This document shows, piece by piece, positions 1 to 5,766 of a stretch of DNA of 5,968 nucleotides. The DNA is from Nitrospirota bacterium (GTDB lineage Bacteria > Nitrospirota > Nitrospiria > Nitrospirales > UBA8639). The stretch's first letter is position 1; each line of letters opens with the position of its first letter. A program made the translations under genes and the position numbers. The notes beneath the pieces were generated by a model that saw only the letters and a list, made by a program, of their open reading frames with translations, had not been told where the DNA came from and made no database searches. The stretch spans positions 1-5,968 of the forward strand of contig QIDY01000340.1 of assembly GCA_003228495.1 (NCBI GenBank), written 5' to 3'.

Positions 1-596
1 TAGCACCACCAGAGAAAGCGGTGGTCTTCTGCATTGATGAGAAGAGTTCGATCCAAGCACTGGATCGCACGCAGCCTGGCTTGCCGATGAAGCCCGGACG
101 GTGTGGCACGATGACGCACGACTATAAACGGCATGGCACCAGCACCTTATTTGCGGCCTTAAATACCCTGACAGGAGCGGTCATTGGGGAATGCCGACAA
201 CGCCATACCCATAAGGAGTTTCGGTCATTCTTACAGAAAGTCGAAAAGCAGACTCCCAAGCACTTGGCGTTGCATCTGATTGTGGACAATTATGCGACCC
301 ATAAACATAAGAAAATCAAAGCGTGGTTGAAGCACAACACAAGGGTCCATCTGCATTTTATCCCAACGAGTTCGTCATGGCTGAATTTGGTGGAAAGATT
401 TTTTGGGTTGCTGACGCAAAAGCGGTTGCGGCGCGGCGTCTTCACCTCGGTCAAAGAGTTGGAGGCCGCCATCACGCGATTTATCGACACGCATAACGAC
501 AACAAGAAACCGTTTGTGTGGACAAAGTCTGCGGAAGACATTTTGGTGAAAGTGGGGCGGGCACGCCAAGCCCTCTCATATCACCATTCAGTTTAA
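1..596 (+). CDS. IS630-family transposase, C-terminal part (5' end outside window)
   Basis: This is the catalytic half of a DDE transposase that cuts and joins the ends of its own insertion sequence at TA dinucleotides. The frame is open from base 3 (APPEKA precedes the GTG at 21), so that GTG is an internal valine codon and the true start lies left of the window. Counting from it, the triad is visible: D6 in FCIDEKS (36-38), D89 in LIVDNYATHK (285-287) and E125 in SSSWLNLVERFF (393-395). The last two are 35 residues apart, as in IS630/Tc1-mariner enzymes. The IQALDRTQP and RGVFTSVKELEAAI segments are also typical. About 198 codons are present of a usual 340-360, so the N-terminal helix-turn-helix DNA-binding part is missing here. 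The stop is TAA at 594-596. No internal stop or frameshift is seen in this part. Family assignment is firm; activity cannot be judged without the left end. Confidence 0.93.
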   Translation, partial: APPEKAVVFCIDEKSSIQALDRTQPGLPMKPGRCGTMTHDYKRHGTSTLFAALNTLTGAVIGECRQRHTHKEFRSFLQKVEKQTPKHLALHLIVDNYATHKHKKIKAWLKHNTRVHLHFIPTSSSWLNLVERFFGLLTQKRLRRGVFTSVKELEAAITRFIDTHNDNKKPFVWTKSAEDILVKVGRARQALSYHHSV

Positions 597-608
597 TACA
601 CTACACTA
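593..608 (+). repeat. Putative right terminal region of the IS630-type element, with TA target dinucleotide
   Basis: Immediately after the transposase stop the sequence TTAATACACTACACTA runs to a TA at 607-608. IS630-family elements normally end a few bases after the transposase gene and duplicate a TA on insertion, so this is the likely right inverted repeat. The left end is outside the window, so the repeat cannot be matched and the exact boundary is inferred from position only. Confidence 0.35.
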
Positions 609-1319
609 GGATCACTGAAATGTTCGTTTCCCATGACCCGACGCCTGCCGTCTGGCCCAAGGGAGGGACGCTCTCATCAGCTGGCGGGCTTGCTTGAGGG
701 GAGCGAGTTGGTCCGCCCTCCGAAGGAAAATGTATTGGAAGTGTTCGGACCGATCTACGGTAGCTTTGGGGGAAGCTCATATACCATTTGGTGGCAAGAA
801 GACCGAGCATTCCAGTACCCCTATTTGAGCTACTAAAGAACTGGGACACTTCCATCCAAGCCATATCAGCCCTAGGCAAATGCTCCTACGCCACACACAT
901 AACAACGAGCAAACGTAAATGCTAAACATACGCCATTGAATTTTATGGCCACTTCGGAGGATTTCTATCTGTCACCTAAGTTGAGCGATTCTTATGGATG
1001 AGATGGGCCAAGACCTTGGAATGCCAGGGGTTTTGAAAAACGAGGCAGGCAGACCCACTCGGTCTGGCGAGGCTTTTCATAATCGCTGGCGCGCAAGGGC
1101 TAGGTGCAGATCGCCATGAAAAATGGCTCAATTTAGGTATCAGTTGATTTAAATGGGTGGTGGGATATGTCAGCGTTAGGGAAAATTATTCTAGAGGGTG
1201 TAGGGACTTTTTCCGTTTGGAATACCTGATTCAAGACGGTTCAATTTGAAGACCACCCGACAACATGTCCCTTAACCAACTTCTGGAACATATTGGCTCT
1301 CCATGTTTTTCCTCATCTA
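609..1319. other. Gene-poor spacer between IS element and FecR-type gene
   Basis: I see no supported gene in these roughly 710 bases. The available reading frames are short: 67 codons on + from 633, 92 codons on - ending at 601, and 41 codons on + from 994. They show no recognised domain and no good ribosome binding site. The two longer ones overlap on opposite strands, so at most one could be real. The stretch lies between an insertion sequence and the 3' end of an oppositely oriented gene, which fits eroded insertion debris. A small inverted repeat (CAGACC/GGTCTG, 1050-1066) is listed separately. Confidence 0.5.
1041..1077 (+). repeat. Small hairpin flanked by a direct repeat, weak terminator-like element
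   Basis: CAGACC (1050-1055) and GGTCTG (1061-1066) form a perfect 6-bp stem around a 5-base loop. The hairpin is bracketed by two copies of CGAGGC (1041-1046 and 1068-1073), and a short TTTT follows at 1074-1077. The T-run is short and sits 7 bases after the stem, so intrinsic termination is doubtful. No gene on + ends nearby. Confidence 0.25.
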
Positions 1320-3896
1320 TTATTGAAGCTGAATGGAGCCCCCGGGCTCAACAGCTAAAACAGCCGAATCGGGTGCCACGTTGAGGGTATTGACGCTTCC
1401 ATCAGGAAATGTGCCAAGGTCCAAAAATGGATCAAAGCCAGGTGCAACAGAAAAATCCGATGGACTCCCAGCTACTTGGTAAGCAGGATTAGTAAAGGGG
1501 GCAAAACACCCCCCGCCGGCACATAGAGTATTCGAGACATTCACAACATTGTTTCCCGTACCAAAATCAACCAAGGCCCCATTGGTTAAGGAAAACAACG
1601 ATCCGGATCCTACATTCACAAACACCCCACCATTAAGAGTGACCGAACTGCCGCCTTGAACAGATAAGAGATTACCATTCACAATAAGTTGGCCTCCACC
1701 CGTCACACTGAACAAATTCCCATTTACCATTAGGGAACTGGCATTAAGACGAACCACTGCATCACCTGGGATTAAGGTGGCCACTAATTTTGCATTTTGA
1801 CCGGCCACTCGTCCAAAATCCGATGCCGTGGTCAGACTGCTTTGCATCATGGCCAATAGAGGGGAAGAGGCTTCTAAAAGAGCTTGATCCAAATCACCCG
1901 TTTGGCCAATACCGGCGGTTGACCCAACCATAACTCCAGTTGTCACCTCAGCGCTTCCGCCAATCATTTCAATAACGGGAGACACATCTTCTCGAAAAAT
2001 ATCATCACCGGCAGCATCTTTTGCGATAACCGAAGGTACAACGGGTCCCCGTAGCGTCCCATCCAGTATAGCCAGCAAAGCCGTCGTCATCGTCGGATCG
2101 GCCGATTGAATGCCACTGCCCCCTAAAATAGCCAAGATCCGATCCTCTACATTCACCAACGCGGGATCTCCCGGTACTCCCAGAATAGAAACGGCCGAAC
2201 TTTGAATAGCTTGGCCCAGCGTAGGCTCCAACCCTGAAAAACTGTCATTGGTTTTTTCCTGGAGAGCTAAACTTACCTGTGTGCCGCCGAGAACAACACC
2301 TTTTTTCAAAGTCACTAACCGATTGTCACCAGGCGTAAGGTCATTCGTCGATGCGCTACGAACCTGAATCGCTCCATCAATTCCTGCATCCGAGTCAGGG
2401 TTTGGGACAGGTTCTTCAAGACCCCCCAATCCAGCAGCTAAAATAACTTCAAAGCAAGACAGCGAGGAGGCTTGACAAGGAAATTCGGCCCCCCCTTCCG
2501 GCAGCGAGGCTAATATATTGTCAGGATCAATCAAAGACGATCTGGCAAATTGGGCAATTTGCTCGGGTTGATCCAAACGGGAACTCCCTTCTGTACCTAG
2601 TTGAACCTTAGAATGTGGTGGCTGATTAAAACTAGGAAGATTCCCATTGTAAGGCGAACTGCTAAAAAAAGCGGCAAATTCCAGTGGCAAATTTTGGTTG
2701 GAAGGACTTCCTGCTCCATCAGGGCTGAGGTCACTTACCACTAACGAGTTCTGAGGGGCCTTTCCTAGATGTGGTGCGGACGCCAAGAGTCCGCTATCCG
2801 CTAAAAGCAATTCTTTGTCCGAGGTAAAATCTCCCTTGAGGAAATTAAGCAAGCCTTGCCCTCCCGGCATTCCATTTACGGGCCAAAGCGACTCACCTGC
2901 CTGAATATTGGTGGGTCGCGATGGTGGGGGAGGTCCTCCAATACCAACACCCCCATCATTTAAAAATGGAGTAAGTGGGGGGCCCATTCCACCCACGTTA
3001 GATCCTGGGGATTCTGGTAGAGAGAGTGAACCACCGTTACCGTTACCACCACCACAAAATTGCGGATCCCCTGTGCAAGGTAGGATCACACCGCCTGTAT
3101 CCCCACCCCCCGGTCCACCCCCTTGAATATCACCAGCTAAATTACCATTGGTGAGACCAGTGGTGGCTAAAACAACCTGCTCATCGATGATACATTCTTG
3201 TTTATTAGATCCTGCCAATTCACATTCCTCTGAAGTAGTTCCTAACAATGCCTGCTCTAACGCTAACGCCTGGGCCGTCTGTTTTTTCGCAATCAATTTC
3301 TTCGCCGATTCTGGGATCTCGCAATGGGCTCCCACAGCACAAACCGCCCGCCAATCAGCCAGCCGATATTCGGTCCCCATGGCGCTCGGCATAGCGCGTG
3401 GTTGTCCATTCAAAAATCCTCGACATTCTCCAGGCGTCACCGTCTCATGTTGCCACAGACCCTGTTGCGCGCCAGGATATTTGACTGTCAATTCTCCCTC
3501 TTTCACACAAAAAGTTTCCAAAAGCCCGACATCCCTTGCTGCTTGCGCCTGAAAGCTGGCTCGGATCAAAAACGAATCACGCGGTCGGGAAATCCGGGCC
3601 ATTTCCCCTAAGGTCGGTTGCACTTCTGCCGTTACCAATCCTCCATGAGTCGTCGCACGAATATTAGGTGTCGTGAAGGTTAAGGGAATCCCACCTTGAC
3701 GATGAGTAGGAATGGACCATTCTGCCGCCCCTACTTCCAACCTTAAAGAAAGCCCACCATCGATCTTCTTGTCCAACGTGACCTCAGAATACTCTTGAAT
3801 GGTGACTAACCCTTGATTTTCTAATAAAATTTCCGCAACAGATTCTTCTTCTGTGCTAATCACATCTCCAATAGGCAGACCGATATTTCGGGGCAT
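1320..3896 (-). CDS. FecR-domain surface-type protein, main body (858 aa; N-terminus displaced by a frameshift)
   Basis: The function is unknown; an exported, probably cell-surface or periplasmic protein is inferred. Residues 1-95 match a FecR domain lacking its first strand: GLPIGDVISTEEESVAEILLEN, LVTIQEYSEVTL and PNIRATTHGGLVTAEVQ follow the usual pattern. Residues 100-245 hold two cysteine pairs and a KKLIAKKQTAQALALEQALL helix. Residues 251-328 are a Gly/Pro/Asn-rich linker. Residues 330-700 are Ser/Gly/Leu-rich with no recognised domain. Residues 720-781 are short beta-type repeats, followed by a tail ending PGGSIQLQ. All twelve cysteines occur as close pairs, suiting an oxidising compartment. 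ATG 3896 is only where this frame begins: no proper Shine-Dalgarno sequence precedes it and it would give a leaderless protein. The real start is probably 4077 in another frame, giving about 918 aa. The FecR assignment is fairly sure. The role may be adhesion or matrix rather than iron signalling, since no sigma factor or TonB receptor gene is adjacent. Confidence 0.85.
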   Translation of the reverse strand: MPRNIGLPIGDVISTEEESVAEILLENQGLVTIQEYSEVTLDKKIDGGLSLRLEVGAAEWSIPTHRQGGIPLTFTTPNIRATTHGGLVTAEVQPTLGEMARISRPRDSFLIRASFQAQAARDVGLLETFCVKEGELTVKYPGAQQGLWQHETVTPGECRGFLNGQPRAMPSAMGTEYRLADWRAVCAVGAHCEIPESAKKLIAKKQTAQALALEQALLGTTSEECELAGSNKQECIIDEQVVLATTGLTNGNLAGDIQGGGPGGGDTGGVILPCTGDPQFCGGGNGNGGSLSLPESPGSNVGGMGPPLTPFLNDGGVGIGGPPPPSRPTNIQAGESLWPVNGMPGGQGLLNFLKGDFTSDKELLLADSGLLASAPHLGKAPQNSLVVSDLSPDGAGSPSNQNLPLEFAAFFSSSPYNGNLPSFNQPPHSKVQLGTEGSSRLDQPEQIAQFARSSLIDPDNILASLPEGGAEFPCQASSLSCFEVILAAGLGGLEEPVPNPDSDAGIDGAIQVRSASTNDLTPGDNRLVTLKKGVVLGGTQVSLALQEKTNDSFSGLEPTLGQAIQSSAVSILGVPGDPALVNVEDRILAILGGSGIQSADPTMTTALLAILDGTLRGPVVPSVIAKDAAGDDIFREDVSPVIEMIGGSAEVTTGVMVGSTAGIGQTGDLDQALLEASSPLLAMMQSSLTTASDFGRVAGQNAKLVATLIPGDAVVRLNASSLMVNGNLFSVTGGGQLIVNGNLLSVQGGSSVTLNGGVFVNVGSGSLFSLTNGALVDFGTGNNVVNVSNTLCAGGGCFAPFTNPAYQVAGSPSDFSVAPGFDPFLDLGTFPDGSVNTLNVAPDSAVLAVEPGGSIQLQ
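1554..1736 (-). repeat. About four degenerate 15-residue beta-type repeats in the FecR protein C-terminus
   Basis: Residues 721-781 can be laid out as consecutive units of about 15 residues: SLMVNGNLFSVTGGG, QLIVNGNLLSVQGGS, SVTLNGGVFVNVGSGS, LFSLTNGALVDFGTG. Each has alternating hydrophobic positions, an NG turn and a terminal Gly-rich turn, as in beta-helix or beta-roll surface proteins. The repetition is at protein level; the DNA copies have diverged. Confidence 0.6.
2913..3146 (-). repeat. Low-complexity Gly/Pro/Asn-rich linker coding region in the FecR protein
   Basis: Residues 251-328 of the 858-aa frame are dominated by glycine, proline and asparagine, with runs such as GGGPGGGDTGG, GGGNGNGG and GGPPPPSRP. 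The DNA is correspondingly C-rich on the + strand (for example around 3100-3122). The segment contains one CX6C pair (C274, C281). It most likely forms a flexible, extended linker between the FecR module and the C-terminal half, a common place for length variation between strains. Confidence 0.7.
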
Positions 3897-4077
3897 ACCC
3901 TGGACTGTTATTTCCCGGGGTGACCGTCACCACCCCACGTATACCTGCGATAAGTGCCTGGCTCTTCGAAACCCCTTGGACAAAGGCTTGAGATGTTTGA
4001 ATGGCCAGAACCCATGAAGGACCAATAACTTGAAGGGCAACCAAGGAAGATAACAGTAGTTTGTACAAAATCATCAT
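3856..4077 (-). pseudogene. N-terminal fragment of the FecR-domain protein (signal peptide and first FecR strand), out of frame with the main body
   Basis: ATG 4077 opens a 73-codon frame: a basic/hydrophobic signal peptide (MMILYKLLLSSLVALQVIG, then PSWVLA, likely cut after VLA) followed by QALIAGIRGVVTVTPGNNSPG. The GIRGVVTVTPG segment is the opening strand of a FecR domain, exactly the part missing from the 858-residue frame. The fragment then runs out of frame (YAPKYRSAYW) to TAG at 3856-3858. Dropping one base near 3897-3922 joins the two into one protein of about 918 aa. ATG 4077 is preferred over TTG 4083 because AGGTGAG (4086-4092) lies 8 bases upstream. The break may be a true mutation, a sequencing or assembly error or, less likely, recoding. 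Both halves otherwise look well preserved, so any lesion is recent. Confidence 0.75.
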
Positions 4078-4085
4078 AATCAATA

Positions 4086-4092
4086 CTCACCT
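4086..4092 (-). promoter_or_regulatory. Ribosome binding site deciding the FecR-gene start at 4077
   Basis: On the minus strand AGGTGAG is followed by 8 bases (TATTGATT) and then ATG at 4077. This spacing supports ATG 4077 over the TTG at 4083, which would sit only 2 bases from the motif. It also argues that translation starts with the signal peptide and not at ATG 3896. Confidence 0.55.
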
Positions 4093-4117
4093 GTTCAATT
4101 GATAGTGATAGGTTTGA

Positions 4118-4129
4118 AACTCTAGAGTT
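4118..4129. repeat. Perfect 12-bp palindrome AACTCTAGAGTT upstream of the FecR gene
   Basis: AACTCTAGAGTT is a perfect palindrome about 40 bp upstream of ATG 4077, within the probable leader or promoter of the minus-strand gene. A dimeric regulator could bind such a site, but palindromes of this size also arise by chance and no regulator gene is adjacent. Confidence 0.3.
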
Positions 4130-4195
4130 CTACACTGAGATCAGATTTTCTCCTATTGCCACTGACCCAAGCTATACTCTAAGGATTTCTATCAA

Positions 4196-4249
4196 CTTTG
4201 TAAACTTCTTGTCCATTACAACAAAGACCTACAGGAATACCGATATTCC
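4196..4249. repeat. Cluster of inverted repeats in the 4078-4463 divergent intergenic region
   Basis: CTTTGT (4196-4201) is mirrored by ACAAAG (4221-4226), with an inner TTGT/ACAA pair (4209-4212 and 4218-4221). Just beyond lies GGAATA-CCGA-TATTCC (4234-4249), a perfect 6-bp stem with a 4-base loop. The cluster lies between the divergent starts at 4077 and 4464 and could hold operator sites for either gene. There is no T-run directly after the hairpin, so it does not look like a terminator. Confidence 0.35.
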
Positions 4250-4320
4250 CTCTCTTTCCTCACAATTTTTTTAAACCTCCTCCAACTCTCGTCACCACTT
4301 GTTGCCGCATTCTTCACAGT

Positions 4321-4335
4321 AAAATACAGTATTTT
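4321..4335. repeat. 7-bp inverted repeat AAAATAC-A-GTATTTT
   Basis: A perfect 7-bp inverted repeat around one central base, about 130 bp before the lipoprotein start. It is too tight to form an RNA hairpin, so a protein-binding site is the more natural reading. It overlaps a direct repeat of ACAGTA (4317-4322 and 4326-4331). Confidence 0.3.
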
Positions 4336-4388
4336 TTAATGAAGTATTAAACCAATAGTTATGTGAAAATTTACGGGCTACCCACTGT

Positions 4389-4418
4389 TTGTTATGTCAT
4401 TTTTTATTAAATTATACA
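4389..4418 (+). promoter_or_regulatory. Possible sigma70-type promoter for the lipoprotein gene
   Basis: TTGTTA (4389-4394) and TATACA (4413-4418) are separated by 18 bases in an AT-rich stretch and would place a transcription start near 4425, about 40 bp before ATG 4464. Each hexamer matches the consensus at four of six positions. The background is AT-rich, so chance matches are expected. Confidence 0.3.
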
Positions 4419-4463
4419 GCGTACGGCTTAATTCTTCCCTTCTTATAACCGACAAATCAAAGC

Positions 4464-4886
4464 ATGTCGTTCTCCTGCCATCGTCTCATCGTTACACATC
4501 TTGGGGATACCCGTTCAATAACCGGAATCAATCAATTTTTCCAGAAAGTCCTTAAAGGACTTCTGCTCGCTGGCGGGCTTTACCTCTGTGGGGTCAGTCT
4601 GGCCGGGTGCACTCACCAAGGCCGTTATATGGAAACTCATGAAATTTCCAATTTAAAAGTGATTTTTTTAGATGATCAAAGCTTACAGGACATATGGAAA
4701 TCCAAGACGGGACAACCCGGTACGCAATTTCAACCATGGCTGCAAGGGAACTTGGCTTCAGTCAAAACGGTTCGAGGATTCTATGATTTTTCCACGGAAA
4801 CCCTCTACTGCCCCAAATGGAATTACAAAGTCTGCGGCCACGAACTCCACCATGCTGCGTTGGGCCACTTCCACCCCAAAAAATAG
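4464..4886 (+). CDS. Putative small lipoprotein with C-terminal HELHH zincin-like motif
   Basis: 140 residues. Residues 32-48 are hydrophobic and end in the lipobox LAGC with the acceptor cysteine at 49, so the mature protein (about 92 residues) would be lipid-anchored in the envelope. The mature part has a YDFSTETLYCPKW stretch and ends KVCGHELHHAALGHFHPKK. H126, E127 and H130 form an HExxH motif, the zinc-binding and catalytic signature of zincin metallopeptidases, with further histidines at 135 and 137 and cysteines at 116 and 124. The protein stops 10 residues after the motif, so it is very short for a peptidase; metal binding without proteolysis is equally possible. ATG 4464 is the only standard start in frame before the lipobox. 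It leaves an unusually long 31-residue n-region and lacks a clear Shine-Dalgarno sequence, so the start is uncertain. It is transcribed divergently from the FecR gene and convergently with the next gene, 23 bp away. Confidence 0.8.
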   Translation: MSFSCHRLIVTHLGDTRSITGINQFFQKVLKGLLLAGGLYLCGVSLAGCTHQGRYMETHEISNLKVIFLDDQSLQDIWKSKTGQPGTQFQPWLQGNLASVKTVRGFYDFSTETLYCPKWNYKVCGHELHHAALGHFHPKK

Positions 4887-4909
4887 GTTTTTATACTTAA
4901 TGCCACCCC

Positions 4910-5440
4910 TTAAGACCCATTCTCAGGAACTTTGGTCGGCTCTTTTAAAAACGGTTTTAACTGATCGTAGGTTTGCCGAAGTAAGGCGGTATCATGATCC
5001 CAGGCTTCCATAAAAAGCGCAAACCGGGTCTTCTCATACCTGCCGGGCATCCAGCCCGTCGCAAAGAGGCTCCCGTCATCTGACCAAAATAATTGTATAA
5101 CTGAGAACCGCTTCATCAGCGCATTGGTCACGAGGTAGCGGGAGCCGACATCAGAATGAGGGCTCTTTCCCGGAAACCCCGTTTGCATGCGAATTCCACC
5201 AAAAGCATACGTAATATACAGATGAATTTTTGAGACATGTTTGGCACGGATACCGGCTTCGACTAGGTCACATTCGTAACCCAAAAACTCTAAATGTTCG
5301 ATGAGAGGGTCCTTAGAGGAAACGGGTTCCGCATGGACCACTGAACACATCAACAGAAAGATGAAACTCCACAACACCACCGCCATCCTTTTACTACCCC
5401 AATCACGCGACATAATTCCGCTTCTCGTGTCTTTCATCAT
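4910..5440 (-). CDS. Exported protein of unknown family (176 aa)
   Basis: I do not recognise this protein. From ATG 5440 it has a basic n-region (residues 1-19, MMKDTRSGIMSRDWGSKRM), a hydrophobic core AVVLWSFIFLLMCSVV and a likely signal peptidase I site after VHA (residue 37). The mature part is about 139 residues, mixed alpha/beta in appearance, with aromatic and glycine patches (HLYITYAFGGIRMQTGFPG, QLFWSDDGSLFATGWMPGRYEKT) and a charged C-terminus. Only one cysteine remains after cleavage, so it is not a disulfide protein or lipoprotein. A periplasmic location is inferred. ATG 5440 is chosen because AAAGGGAG (5448-5455) sits 7 bases upstream. ATG 5458 (six residues longer, weaker AGGGAA at 5465-5470) and ATG 5413 are possible. 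The gene faces the lipoprotein gene tail to tail and is divergent from the TPR gene. Confidence 0.8.
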   Translation of the reverse strand: MMKDTRSGIMSRDWGSKRMAVVLWSFIFLLMCSVVHAEPVSSKDPLIEHLEFLGYECDLVEAGIRAKHVSKIHLYITYAFGGIRMQTGFPGKSPHSDVGSRYLVTNALMKRFSVIQLFWSDDGSLFATGWMPGRYEKTRFALFMEAWDHDTALLRQTYDQLKPFLKEPTKVPENGS

Positions 5441-5447
5441 CGCATTA

Positions 5448-5455
5448 CTCCCTTT
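5448..5455 (-). promoter_or_regulatory. Ribosome binding site favouring the 5440 start
   Basis: AAAGGGAG on the minus strand contains the GGAG core and lies 7 bases before ATG 5440. The competing ATG 5458 overlaps this region and has only AGGGAA 6 bases upstream, so the shorter start is preferred. Confidence 0.5.
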
Positions 5456-5581
5456 CATAGCTCATTCCCTAACGCTCAAATTTCTTAAAAAAAGATAAAG
5501 AGATCTTCGGTTCAGACTTAATAAATCTCCCCACATCATTCACAGGTAAAGGAACCTTTTCGCTACATAACCACTCACACC

Positions 5582-5613
5582 AATATTATTAATATTATTG
5601 ACAATTGACAAAT
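5582..5613 (+). repeat. Tandem repeats: two AATATTATT units followed by two GACAA units
   Basis: AATATTATT at 5582-5590 is repeated without a gap at 5591-5599. It is followed by GACAATT (5600-5606) and GACAAAT (5607-5613). The arrangement creates two TTGACA boxes seven bases apart. It lies in the 326-bp gap between divergent genes, about 155-185 bp before the TPR gene start. Confidence 0.6.
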
Positions 5614-5632
5614 TCCCTGTAATCTTTGTAAA
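5598..5632 (+). promoter_or_regulatory. Possible tandem sigma70 -35 elements upstream of the TPR gene
   Basis: Two perfect TTGACA hexamers occur at 5598-5603 and 5605-5610. At a 16-base spacing each has only a poor -10 candidate: TAATCT at 5620-5625 for the first and TGTAAA at 5627-5632 for the second. If used, the leader would be about 130 bases. The -35 matches are exact, but the weak -10 boxes keep the call uncertain. Confidence 0.35.
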
Positions 5633-5766
5633 CCTTGGCTCTCATTGTAGGCATCGTTCTAACCTGATGTAAATTTTTCTGTTCAGTGGTCCCCATAACA
5701 TTCGGATTAATTGCATATTCAGGCAACGATTATCCTACCATTACTCTTTCTCGAACAGGATGGGTT

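Noticed and set aside
601..879. 92-codon minus-strand frame and the overlapping 67-codon plus-strand frame (633-836)
   Set aside because: They overlap on opposite strands, have no recognisable domain or good ribosome binding site, and lie in apparent insertion debris.
994..1119. 41-codon plus-strand frame beginning MDEMGQDLGMPG
   Set aside because: Too short, no Shine-Dalgarno sequence, no recognised domain; could be a relic but cannot be supported.
1288..1316. AACAT/ATGTT inverted repeat followed by T residues near the FecR gene 3' end
   Set aside because: The T-run is on the plus strand, the wrong direction for the minus-strand gene, and the stem is only five AT-rich pairs.
2908..3126. 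72-codon Pro-rich plus-strand frame
   Set aside because: Antisense shadow of the Gly/Pro-rich linker of the FecR protein; its composition follows from that coding sequence.
3148..3611. Two overlapping plus-strand frames (134 and 95 codons)
   Set aside because: Antisense to well-supported FecR-protein coding sequence, with no domain of their own.
3896..3922. Programmed +1 frameshifting in the FecR gene
   Set aside because: No known slippery or recoding signal is recognisable; mutation or sequence error is simpler.
4876..4912. Shared bidirectional terminator between the convergent genes
   Set aside because: There are A- and T-runs (about 4878-4893) but no GC-rich stem, so no intrinsic terminator can be claimed.
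4672..5013. 113-codon plus-strand frame running across the convergent junction
   Set aside because: It overlaps the lipoprotein gene in another frame and the opposite-strand exported-protein gene; protein-like features are absent.
5301..5498. 65-codon plus-strand frame with a hydrophobic C-terminus
   Set aside because: Antisense to the signal-peptide region of the exported-protein gene, which explains the hydrophobicity; no ribosome binding site supports it.
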